Source of the DNA: a virus
Reading direction: 5' to 3' (one strand)
Length of the DNA: 39,244 nt
Virus record (IMG/VR): IMGVR_UViG_3300042543_000481
Coordinates: 1-39,244 of that record
Part shown: one piece after another, positions 32,970 through 39,024 of the stretch
Layout: the number at the start of each line of letters is the position of its first letter
Numbering within the stretch: position 1 is the stretch's first letter
Notes under the pieces: model-generated
The model's database searches: none
Told to the model about the DNA's origin: nothing
Seen by the model: only the letters and a program-made list of their open reading frames with translations
Position numbers and translations under genes: made by a program

Positions 32970-34180
32970 ACTGGAAAGATGAATATAAAAATTTATTGAG
33001 TGAGAAGGTCTACAGTGATTCTGGACTAGGTAAATGGTTCAACCGGGAATCTGCAGGCGGTGGTCCGGGATGGGATCGTTATGATTCTACTGGCAAGCGA
33101 GTAGGTAAATGTGGTGACTCTAAAGAAGGAGCACCTTATGCTGCTTGTCTTAGTAAGCAAAAAGCCAAAAAACTCGGTAAAGCAGGAATTTCTAAGTTTG
33201 TAAAACGTAAAAGATCTGCACAAAATGCCAGCGGAAGAGGAACCAAGGGAGCCGGACCCAAAGGTAAGAAACCAATCTTTGTAGAGACCGGAGCTGCAAA
33301 CAAAGTAGAGGAACAATATATGCCAGATACATTTATCGTAGAGGGATTTGCTGGAATCAAAATGAAATTTCCAGCAATTCAAGCTGCTGAGTTTGAACCA
33401 TATGACATTATTATTGACAAGAAAGGCAATCTTTTTGAAGTCAATGACGTTGAAATTGTAAACAATACTGCTTACGTCAACGTATCCGGCCTTAGCACCA
33501 TCGTTGAAGATGTAGATGCTCTTGTTACCTTTAAGCTCAACGAAGAGTATGGGCTTTACGGGGAGGCTCCTTCAAACATGATTAATGAATGGGGTGAGCT
33601 AGAGGAGGCTGCTGAGGCAGGAAGTAAGAAGGTGAAGCTCAACAAGATCATGCGTGGTGATGTTAAGAAATATAAAGTTTACGTAAAGAACGACAAAGGC
33701 AATGTTGTTAAGGTAAACTTTGGTGACCCAAACATGGAAATCAAGCGAGACGATCCTGCTCGCAGACGTAACTTCCGCGCTCGCCATAACTGTGACAATC
33801 CTGGACCTCGCTGGAAAGCCAGATACTGGGCCTGCAAGACTTGGAGCAGACAATCGGTCACTTCTATGTTGAAAGAAGATAACTTAACCGAGGCTAAAAA
33901 CAAGGCAAAGAACCCCAAGAAGTGGCAGTCTTGCATTGCACAAGCAAAGAGTAAGTTTGAAGTATATCCTAGCGCATATGCCAATGCTTGGGCTTCAAAG
34001 TGCTACAAAAAAAAGAAAGGCAAATGGAAAAAAGTTGCTGAAAGCTTTGCTGAGAACATTCTAAAAGAATCCAAAATCAATCCCGCTGCTTCAATTTCTT
34101 CGATGGAAAATACAATCGATGCCGAAAAGAACGGCATAAAGCAAACCATCACTTATCTAAAGCAGTTTTTTAACAAATAA
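32966..34180 (+). CDS. Multi-module basic virion protein with candidate protease sites
   Basis: A 404-residue basic protein of separate modules. About 18-85: GKWFNRESAGGGPGWDRYDS...CGDSKEGAPYAACLSKQKA, a small Gly/Cys domain common in phages. About 115-200: a beta-rich domain. About 220-300: DPNMEIKRDDPARRRNFRAR-HNCDNPG..KARYWACKTW, a conserved Cys/Arg domain. About 315-355: KKWQSCIAQAKSKFEVYPSA-YANAWASKCYKKK. Prohead-protease-like sites lie between them: IVE|G (126), LEE|A (214), LTE|A (309). It could be a precursor cut into DNA-binding internal peptides. Module recognition is moderate; processing is inference. Confidence 0.7.
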   Translation: MNWKDEYKNLLSEKVYSDSGLGKWFNRESAGGGPGWDRYDSTGKRVGKCGDSKEGAPYAACLSKQKAKKLGKAGISKFVKRKRSAQNASGRGTKGAGPKGKKPIFVETGAANKVEEQYMPDTFIVEGFAGIKMKFPAIQAAEFEPYDIIIDKKGNLFEVNDVEIVNNTAYVNVSGLSTIVEDVDALVTFKLNEEYGLYGEAPSNMINEWGELEEAAEAGSKKVKLNKIMRGDVKKYKVYVKNDKGNVVKVNFGDPNMEIKRDDPARRRNFRARHNCDNPGPRWKARYWACKTWSRQSVTSMLKEDNLTEAKNKAKNPKKWQSCIAQAKSKFEVYPSAYANAWASKCYKKKKGKWKKVAESFAENILKESKINPAASISSMENTIDAEKNGIKQTITYLKQFFNK

Positions 34181-34182
34181 AT
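34175..34182 (+). promoter_or_regulatory. Late-like promoter box AAATAAAT/AATAAATA
   Basis: AATAAATA around the stop codon of the upstream gene, 16 nt before the ATG at 34199. It is a weaker match to TATAAATA, followed by a modest ribosome site (ATAGGAA). Confidence 0.4.
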
Positions 34183-34198
34183 ACAATAGGAACAATTT

Positions 34199-34720
34199 AT
34201 GAAATTCAAAGAACTCAATCGTAAACTTCAAAAGTTACAAGAATCAGGAGAGCACACTGAAGGCGGAAGCCTTCAAGGTGGCGATCCACGCGGAACAAAT
34301 ATTTCCGCTATCAGCGATTATGGAACTCACCGCCTTGAAAATGACGCTATGTTGGATCGCGTAAATGCATTCCTCCATGCATACAGTGGCAAAGAATTCT
34401 TGGATCCAGATGGTGCACTTAACGTAATCAAGAATAAGTTAAACATCATCGGTCTTGACTTCAAGCCCACTAAACTAGCTTCCGGAGTTAACATCCTCAA
34501 ACTATATCAATATGGTTCCCCGGCTCTTGGCGTTTTCGGCGTTGCGAAAAATCTCATGACGGACTTCACAAAGGAACCGTTCAGTTCAACAGCCGGTCTG
34601 GAACCAGCGTTTGATTACAACTTGGTAATAATGGTTGCCAAAACACCTAATTATCTTGTCAAGTTTGACATGAAAGTAGTACGAAACGGTGAAGAAGTTG
34701 ACTGTGGTTGCCAGCACTAA
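34199..34720 (+). CDS. Hypothetical virion-associated-type protein
   Basis: A 173-residue protein starting MKFKELNRKLQKLQESGEHTEGGS, a charged amphipathic helix ending LQE|S, loosely like the capsid-targeting peptides of neighbours. The body (ALNVIKNKLNIIGLDF, then KLYQYGSPALGVFG) appears as an alpha/beta domain and the end has GEEVDCGCQH. I recognise the overall type from aquatic T4-like phages but not a function. It is likely late-expressed with the genes on each side. Confidence 0.65.
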   Translation: MKFKELNRKLQKLQESGEHTEGGSLQGGDPRGTNISAISDYGTHRLENDAMLDRVNAFLHAYSGKEFLDPDGALNVIKNKLNIIGLDFKPTKLASGVNILKLYQYGSPALGVFGVAKNLMTDFTKEPFSSTAGLEPAFDYNLVIMVAKTPNYLVKFDMKVVRNGEEVDCGCQH

Positions 34721-34733
34721 CCGAAAAAGGCTA

Positions 34734-35123
34734 ATGGAAGAAGAAAATGATGACATATTCGTGGCATACGCGAAGAAACATTATTTTAATCCAAGCTGCG
34801 CTTCATACAGTGAATTTTTAGAAGATCTCAAACGCATCAAATATGTTAAAAGACTGTTGTATAGATTTCATAAAGCAAAGACACTGAAGTCTATAAAAGA
34901 AAGATTGATTCTTAATCATTTAATTGTTTTGCAGAATGTGTTTGGTGGCGAAGCTACGGCAAAACTTTTAGTGATGAAGCATGAAGAGAAGTTCCACAGT
35001 TACTTAAAAAGTTTTATGGTCTACATGGAGTTTGATGCGAAGGTAATGAAAACCATAGGATTTGAGAAACTGCACACAGATCCAAGAATAGATCGCAAAC
35101 TAGGACAGATTACCGACAAATGA
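34734..35123 (+). CDS. Conserved-type helical phage protein
   Basis: A 129-residue protein from ATG 34734 (MEEENDDIFVAYAKKHYFNP). A GTG-started longer frame from 34689 overlaps the previous gene and is not preferred. Helical, with SEFLEDLKRIKYVKRLLYRF, then LKSIKERLILNHLIVLQNVF and a third helix; this IKERLILNHLIVLxNVFG pattern is familiar from T4-like phages next to head genes, without a known function. The stop overlaps the next ATG (ATGA), so the pair is coupled. Confidence 0.75.
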   Translation: MEEENDDIFVAYAKKHYFNPSCASYSEFLEDLKRIKYVKRLLYRFHKAKTLKSIKERLILNHLIVLQNVFGGEATAKLLVMKHEEKFHSYLKSFMVYMEFDAKVMKTIGFEKLHTDPRIDRKLGQITDK

Positions 35124-35935
35124 ACAATCCTTTAAACTTAATGATCAAGCCCAACACAGTGTATAAGTTTGCTGAATTGCTCAGCAAGCCATATACTCAA
35201 TATGATGCATACCGTAAAGGGTTAATCAATGAACAGGGACGCTTTCTCAATAAGGGTGGCGACCTAGACGGGTTGGAATATATTGCACTCCGAGTAAAAA
35301 AACTATTTGAGGAGTTGCTCCCCGGACAGAATAAATTTTATCTTTCCACACTGGCAGGAACTTTAAAAATATTCAATGAAGAATTTTCTAAGATGGGGAT
35401 TCATCGAAGTGATGTGAATGTCATTGTAGAACAGTATGTCTTTGAACGTACAAATGGTGACATTAGCTATTTGGATTATCTTCTGGAAGAAGCTACAGTT
35501 CGTTATATTACAGAAGATTTAGGAATGGGAATGATGTCTGGAGCAGAAGGTGGACTTTCCAGCGCAACATCTAATACTTTTCAAGGCGGTATTGCTTCTT
35601 ACGACAAACCGATGAAATTTAGATATAAAAAGAGAAGCAAAGATAAAGTACGCAGAGACTCTACACAGATCACTGTAGTAGAACAAATTGCACCACCAGC
35701 GCAGCCACCTAGCCCTTATGTCACTCTTCAAGTAGATCCAATGGACTACGAAGAAATAACACGGGCTACGACTCCCAGCGGGGAATTTGATTCAACGCAA
35801 TTAACAAAACCTGCTCTGAAGAAGTATTTCAATCGTTTGAGTGAACGTTCTTCAAACAAGCAGGTTTTTGTTATCGGCAATAATCAGCAGCCACCTTACA
35901 TGCTGAAAATGCCAATGAAAAAGAAGAAATCTTAA
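35120..35935 (+). CDS. Hypothetical phage protein, last of the plus-strand virion run
   Basis: A 271-residue protein, helical in its first half (NTVYKFAELLSKPYTQYDAY, then LDGLEYIALRVKKLFEELLP) with a disordered Gly/Ser/Pro and basic second half ending KMPMKKKKS. Residues around 145-165 are Gly/Met/Ser-rich. It starts in an ATGA overlap with the preceding gene. Its stop codon shares TTAA with the convergent gene at 35932. Probably a structural or assembly protein given its neighbours; not recognised otherwise. Confidence 0.65.
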   Translation: MNNPLNLMIKPNTVYKFAELLSKPYTQYDAYRKGLINEQGRFLNKGGDLDGLEYIALRVKKLFEELLPGQNKFYLSTLAGTLKIFNEEFSKMGIHRSDVNVIVEQYVFERTNGDISYLDYLLEEATVRYITEDLGMGMMSGAEGGLSSATSNTFQGGIASYDKPMKFRYKKRSKDKVRRDSTQITVVEQIAPPAQPPSPYVTLQVDPMDYEEITRATTPSGEFDSTQLTKPALKKYFNRLSERSSNKQVFVIGNNQQPPYMLKMPMKKKKS

Positions 35936-36171
35936 TCGCTCAGGAACACCTGAGAAGAGTTTTCATGGGCTTCCTTGTAGAAAGGATGTCCATTTAAAAG
36001 ACTACCGGTCTTTGTTCTCTTTTCGTTTTCCACGATATGCTGATGGCAATCATTAAAACCCTTCATGTATTCCTCATGCAGGATTCCAACGAAGCAAGAG
36101 TGGTTAGCTTGATAGCCAGCAGTTCGATCCCCCCAACCTCTACGATATGCATCACCGGGCTGATATGACAT
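35932..36171 (-). CDS. Small hypothetical protein, last gene of the 37010 operon
   Basis: A 79-residue protein (MSYQPGDAYRRGWGDRTAGY) with many aromatic, His and Gly residues, e.g. HEEYMKGFNDCHQHIVENEK. Its ATG overlaps the stop upstream (TAATG). The YRRGWxDRxxGY pattern recurs in small phage proteins of unknown role. Only 2 Cys, so zinc binding would need His. Confidence 0.65.
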   Translation of the reverse strand: MSYQPGDAYRRGWGDRTAGYQANHSCFVGILHEEYMKGFNDCHQHIVENEKRTKTGSLLNGHPFYKEAHENSSQVFLSD

Positions 36172-36539
36172 TACATTCCCTCCGATGGTTTAACTGTTCC
36201 AATAATCTTATTGATTGTTTCGACGTACTCAGGACGATTGGTGTTCTTAAATAACCCTCTCATTTCAATGAGATTCTCGTAGTCATCCTCAAACATGATT
36301 ACCATACCAGAAGGTGCTGGACCCTTTGCAGCTTTCTTTTGCATATTTTTCATGAATCTATCCCAATCTTCGTTACTCATGTTCTCTTTGGCCTTCTTAA
36401 AAAACTCATCAAAATTTTCTGAAAACTGCATTTCATCATCCTTTAAATATTCTGACAGACGGTGCTTTGGCACTCGCTTATTGTATTTGCTCCAGTCGTT
36501 GAACCAAGAACTTGGGTCATAATTGTTTGGTTTATCCAT
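36171..36539 (-). CDS. Hypothetical charged helical protein
   Basis: A 122-residue protein from ATG 36539 (MDKPNNYDPSSWFNDWSKYN); a frame reaching 36575 lies entirely inside the upstream gene and is not preferred. The middle is strongly charged (ENFDEFFKKAKENMSNEDWD, then RFMKNMQKKAAKG) and the end reads VIMFEDDYENLIEMRGLFKN. It overlaps the upstream gene by 8 nt and the downstream ATG by 1. No family recognised. Confidence 0.65.
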   Translation of the reverse strand: MDKPNNYDPSSWFNDWSKYNKRVPKHRLSEYLKDDEMQFSENFDEFFKKAKENMSNEDWDRFMKNMQKKAAKGPAPSGMVIMFEDDYENLIEMRGLFKNTNRPEYVETINKIIGTVKPSEGM

Positions 36540-36849
36540 GTGTTTCTTTCTGGGTTGTATCGAAAAAGTTTTCATACATTACACGTCCGTCAGACGATGT
36601 TGCGGACAAATAACGAATGTGTTGATTGACGGCATCTTCTAGTGTAAGTGCGTGGTTTACGCCAAAGGAAAAGCTCTTAATCCATGCTGGGCAACCACCA
36701 ATAGTGATTCTGATCTCGGTTCCATCTAAAGATGTTCCATAAAAATCAAAGCTGCTGTTATCACCATCGTAATAAGTGAAAAAACATTCTATCTGACCAT
36801 ACTTGGAACGAACTTCTGGAAGTTCCATGGTCTTCATTGCTTTCTTCAT
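36532..36849 (-). CDS. Hypothetical protein
   Basis: A 105-residue protein with a likely beta-sandwich core (IECFFTYYDGDNSSFDFYGT, then SLDGTEIRITIGGCPAWIKS) and a helix (ALTLEDAVNQHIRYLSA). Its ATG overlaps the stop of the small basic gene (ATGA). Second gene of a four-gene operon driven by the promoter at 37030-37058. Function unknown. Confidence 0.65.
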   Translation of the reverse strand: MKKAMKTMELPEVRSKYGQIECFFTYYDGDNSSFDFYGTSLDGTEIRITIGGCPAWIKSFSFGVNHALTLEDAVNQHIRYLSATSSDGRVMYENFFDTTQKETHG

Positions 36850-37010
36850 AATCTAGATTCCTTGACAGAGATGGGAAGACATCCAATCTTATCCAATGCA
36901 ACGAGCGTGGATTTCTTGGCTTCCATCATACTTTTGGCTCGGTTTCTCTTGAGCCGTTCGTTACGCTTCTTGTGTTTTCTTGCTGTAACTCTTTGTTTAG
37001 AATTTGGCAT
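36846..37010 (-). CDS. 54-residue basic protein, first gene of the operon
   Basis: A short, very basic protein: MPNSKQRVTARKHKKRNERL, then KRNRAKSMMEAKKSTLVALD and a tail with GCLPISVKESRL. A ribosome site AAGGTGAT stands 4-5 nt before the ATG, behind a textbook sigma70-type promoter. It overlaps the next gene by ATGA. The Arg/Lys-rich helix suggests RNA or DNA binding, as in small early phage effectors. I see no Cys/His pattern for zinc. Confidence 0.75.
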   Translation of the reverse strand: MPNSKQRVTARKHKKRNERLKRNRAKSMMEAKKSTLVALDKIGCLPISVKESRL

Positions 37011-37029
37011 ACATCACCTTTAAAACTAT

Positions 37030-37058
37030 ATTATACATTATCCGACATACGTTGTCAA
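37030..37058 (-). promoter_or_regulatory. Sigma70-type promoter of the 37010-35932 operon
   Basis: On the minus strand TTGACA (37058-37053), a 17-nt spacer and TATAAT (37035-37030), followed by a normal leader with AAGGTGAT before the ATG at 37010. The best consensus promoter in the window. It lies just downstream of the tmRNA terminator, so the operon is insulated from it. Confidence 0.88.
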
Positions 37059-37069
37059 ATATTTATGAA

Positions 37070-37106
37070 ATAAAAACCCCGGTTTTTCAGATGCGGGAAA
37101 ACCGGG
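37070..37106 (-). terminator. Rho-independent terminator after the tmRNA
   Basis: On the minus strand CCCGGTTTT (37106-37098) pairs with AAAACCGGG (37086-37078) around an 11-nt loop, followed by GTTTTTATTT. A 9-bp stem plus T-tract, placed directly after the tmRNA coding piece. Confidence 0.9.
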
Positions 37107-37485
37107 AAACCCCACTGCTTTAAGCAGCTATTGCTAATTCGTTAGCAATTATTTTTTGCAACTGTTTATTTACGACACTTGTTACCCGTGTCGGGTATCT
37201 CCTTCTTCATTACTTTGCGCCAATCGATTCCTTTCGACCCCGTGACCCGAAGCCTAGGACTTCGGGAAATGCCCCGCTGCTACGAGGACTTGGCTCGCCG
37301 TTTTCAGAGGATTGCAGATTCTCTGACTTAGGCTAATGGAGTCGGGGGGATTCGAACCCCCGTCTTGTACGCATTTCAATCCAATATCAACAATACCAAA
37401 AGCGTAGTGGAGGACTTGCACCTCTATTGCTCTGTATCAGATTGCTTTGATCAAAGCAACCCTAGCAGCCTGACGCTGTCTACGC
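37107..37485 (-). ncRNA. ssrA: Circularly permuted tmRNA (ssrA)
   Basis: In minus-strand order the tRNA-like 3' part comes first: T arm GGGGG-TTCGAAT-CCCCC (37361-37345), then acceptor strand CGACTCC and discriminator A (37344-37337), no encoded CCA. After a 95-nt linker (37336-37242, with a 7-bp hairpin at 37246-37266) comes the 5' part: acceptor strand GGGGTCG (37241-37235), pairing 7/7 with CGACTCC and keeping the G3-U pair AlaRS requires. AAAGGAATCG then resembles the tmRNA D region. GCAAAAAATAATT leads into the tag frame GCT..TAA at 37146-37120, coding ANELAIAA. The stop sits in a CTGCT-TAA-AGCAG hairpin before the terminator. The 5' limit is uncertain. Confidence 0.85.
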
Positions 37486-37491
37486 GTAAAA

Positions 37492-37499
37492 TTATTTAG
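37492..37499 (-). promoter_or_regulatory. Late-like box CTAAATAA ahead of the tmRNA
   Basis: Includes the stop codon of the upstream gene. With T4-late spacing, initiation would fall at about 37486-37485, where the GCGTAG arm of the structured RNA begins. ACTAAATAA also occurs at gene ends by chance, so moderate confidence only. Confidence 0.4.
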
Positions 37500-38058
37500 T
37501 CGGTTTTATATCATAGTAATAATTGTCATCGTGGTCATCAATGATCCAACGATCACTTTCACCTTCGCACTTCCACGCCTTATTGTCAACCTTGAAATCA
37601 GGTTTTTCTGGGAAGGGCTTTGTAACAAACGACATGTTTTTCCAAAATATTCTGTTATTTGGCTGGAGTGTATAGTTTCCGTTGTCCAGCGCAATCATAT
37701 GAAGGCACTTATATTGCGTAGGTTCCTCTGAATAGGCATTTCTATACCAATCAAAGGTCATTACATAATCGCCCCAGTGCTCGGTCTTGTCTTTCAGAAC
37801 AACTTTTGCTCTGCAATCAAAAAGAGCATCATATTCAACCGTGGATACATTTTCATGGAAACAATCCCAAAGTTGCAGGTGATCTAGGGGCATCAAAGGA
37901 GCCTCTGGCTTCCAGCATAGCATATGAATAGGGACTCTGCTACGAACGATTCCATAGTCAGTCATGACATGAAAGGTCATGGCATATCCAGCGCAAGACT
38001 GTGCGCCAAATACTAAAACCTTGTCAAATTCTCCCTTATGCTGGTCATGTTGGTACAT
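37492..38058 (-). CDS. Conserved-type phage protein of unknown function
   Basis: A 188-residue protein from ATG 38058 (MYQHDQHKGEFDKVLVFGAQ) with AAAGAG just upstream. The frame stays open to 38232, but that extension reads through tRNA-Tyr; ATG 38109, 2 nt from the tRNA 3' end, is a less likely start. The sequence is rich in aromatic, His and Cys residues (SCAGYAMTFHVMTDYG, HMLCWKPEAP, DHLQLWDCFHENVS, HWGDYVMTFDWY, LQPNNRIFWKNMSFVTKPF). I recognise it as a protein common in aquatic T4-like phages, unnamed. The tail is acidic (DDHDDNYYYD). No catalytic motif is certain. Confidence 0.75.
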   Translation of the reverse strand: MYQHDQHKGEFDKVLVFGAQSCAGYAMTFHVMTDYGIVRSRVPIHMLCWKPEAPLMPLDHLQLWDCFHENVSTVEYDALFDCRAKVVLKDKTEHWGDYVMTFDWYRNAYSEEPTQYKCLHMIALDNGNYTLQPNNRIFWKNMSFVTKPFPEKPDFKVDNKAWKCEGESDRWIIDDHDDNYYYDIKPTK

Positions 38059-38111
38059 GTGCTCTTTACGAAGATAACAATAAAAATGTGGTATGTTCAC
38101 ATTGTGCATAA

Positions 38112-38193
38112 TGCGAGCTGAAGGATTTGAACCTTCGTAGGCAATGCCAGCAGATTTACAGTCTGCCCTCGTTGACCGCTTGAGTAAACTCGC
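38112..38193 (-). tRNA. tRNA-Tyr (anticodon GTA)
   Basis: A complete cloverleaf on the minus strand: acceptor GCGAGTT / AGCTCGC (7 bp, one G-U), D arm CTC..GAG, anticodon arm GCAGA-CTGTAAA-TCTGC (anticodon GTA), a long class II variable arm as expected for bacterial tRNA-Tyr, T arm GAAGG-TTCAAAT-CCTTC, discriminator A. CCA is not encoded. It supplies TAC/TAT decoding and lies between two protein genes in the same orientation. Confidence 0.95.
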
Positions 38194-38344
38194 TAATGTC
38201 GGGCATTGAATCCTTTTTCCAGCCCTGATCAAGGTCTGGGAAGTATAGTACTAGCCCTGCGCGTTCTTCTACGGTATTCGCGCCCCACCGCTGATTGCTG
38301 CTAGGGTATCAGTTATCCCCACACAGCTTTATGAAGAATTTAAT
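38194..38344 (-). other. Intergenic stretch with start-less open frame and possible RNA structure
   Basis: No normal gene. On the minus strand the frame of the upstream gene (after its TAA at 38347-38345 and a TGA at 38311-38309) stays open from 38308 to a TAA inside the tRNA-Tyr anticodon loop (38158-38156), giving 50 protein-like residues (NTVEERAGLVLYFPDLDQGW) without a usable start. The same DNA can pair CTAGC/GCTAG and, nested, GCGCG/CGCGC. Either a gene remnant or a structured RNA; I cannot decide. Confidence 0.4.
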
Positions 38345-38638
38345 TTAAGGTTTGGGTCGAAGTTTTATTTCAACTTTTGCATAACCAGCGCGATCACACT
38401 GCAAGAACTTAACAGATTCCACCAATCTATTGTCTGGGATATCTGCAAGTCTTGCCGGAAGATTGGTTTCGATGTATGGCCCACCTTCAAAGTCTGCCAT
38501 AGTTCCATCGGTAGTACCGCGAGTGAAGGTGCTTTCTCCTTCGATGGTGTACGTATTTGCATCAACCTTTCGGACGAGGCGCTCTACGTGATACCGACTT
38601 AGCATTCTTGCTACAATTGGATGTTCTGTCTGTTGCAT
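38345..38638 (-). CDS. Hypothetical phage protein
   Basis: A 97-residue protein from ATG 38638 (MQQTEHPIVARMLSRYHVER). A frame reaching 38686 exists, but its extra residues lie over the preceding gene, so the later start is chosen. Probably a beta-rich fold: VDANTYTIEGESTFTRGTTD, then a strand ending KVEIKLRPKP. It overlaps the GAGKGD gene by 77 nt in another frame, a large overlap, so start and reality of one end are not certain. Function unknown. Confidence 0.6.
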   Translation of the reverse strand: MQQTEHPIVARMLSRYHVERLVRKVDANTYTIEGESTFTRGTTDGTMADFEGGPYIETNLPARLADIPDNRLVESVKFLQCDRAGYAKVEIKLRPKP

Positions 38639-38738
38639 CAGTTTTCTTTTTAAAAATCGAATCCCAGTTTTTAGACCAGTTTTCATAGTTCACACTGCGA
38701 TATCTATCGCCTTTACCAGCACCGTGCTGACCTTCCAT
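38562..38738 (-). CDS. Small GAGKGD-type phage protein
   Basis: A 58-residue protein: MEGQHGAGKGDRYRSVNYEN, then WSKNWDSIFKKK. This HGAGKGDxYRxVxxxxWxxxWxxIFxKK plan is one I recognise as a frequent tiny protein in aquatic phages, of unknown function. ATG 38738 is chosen over 38744 because it lies 6 nt after the TATAAT box, like other leaderless candidates here; 38744 abuts the box directly. The last 25 residues overlap the next gene. Confidence 0.7.
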   Translation of the reverse strand: MEGQHGAGKGDRYRSVNYENWSKNWDSIFKKKTDATDRTSNCSKNAKSVSRRAPRPKG

Positions 38739-38744
38739 ATGCAT

Positions 38745-38772
38745 ATTATATCACAACTGCACTAAATGTCAA
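38745..38772 (-). promoter_or_regulatory. Sigma70-type promoter of the GAGKGD gene
   Basis: Minus strand TTGACA (38772-38767), a 16-nt spacer and TATAAT (38750-38745). The start ATG at 38738 begins 6 nt downstream with no ribosome site between. The -35 box begins just after the stop of the upstream gene (38773). Confidence 0.85.
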
Positions 38773-39012
38773 TTAGTTAAGAGCCCAAACAGTAACGTTT
38801 GCTGGTGATGCTGAAGTCCAACTTTTTACATAAAAAGGAATAATGTTGTTTCCAACACCAAGTGATAAGGCGACTGATACGTCGTTTCCATTTGGATCTA
38901 AGCAAGTAAATGTAACGGTTGTAGTGGTAGTAACGATTTTTACTAAAACACCTTTATTGTTTGGGCTTCCTGTGCTTATTGCAAGTGATTGTACTCTACG
39001 ATATGTTCTCAT
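38773..39012 (-). CDS. Small beta-rich phage protein
   Basis: A 79-residue protein (MRTYRRVQSLAISTGSPNNK) with strands VLVKIVTTTTTVTFTCLDPN, VSVALSLGVGNNIIPFYVKS and a final ANVTVWALN. AAGGA stands before the ATG. The composition (Thr/Val/Ser-rich, single compact beta domain) is typical of small virion decoration or tail-associated proteins. The upstream truncated gene ends 12 nt before its ATG, so they are co-transcribed. Function inferred from composition only. Confidence 0.6.
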   Translation of the reverse strand: MRTYRRVQSLAISTGSPNNKGVLVKIVTTTTTVTFTCLDPNGNDVSVALSLGVGNNIIPFYVKSWTSASPANVTVWALN

Positions 39013-39024
39013 GGTAATTGGTCC

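Noticed and set aside
34689-35123. GTG-started 144-codon frame
   Set aside because: The start lies inside the previous gene without a ribosome site; ATG 34734 fits better.
37402-37485. Considered as a normal tRNA gene
   Set aside because: Six-bp acceptor and a T-like hairpin are present, but the D stem fails and the anticodon stem only closes with an 8-nt loop.
37492-38232. 246-codon open frame starting at 38232
   Set aside because: The first ~40 codons translate the tRNA-Tyr gene (RSTRADCKSAGIAYEGSNPSA is a typical translated tRNA), so the protein start is placed at 38058.
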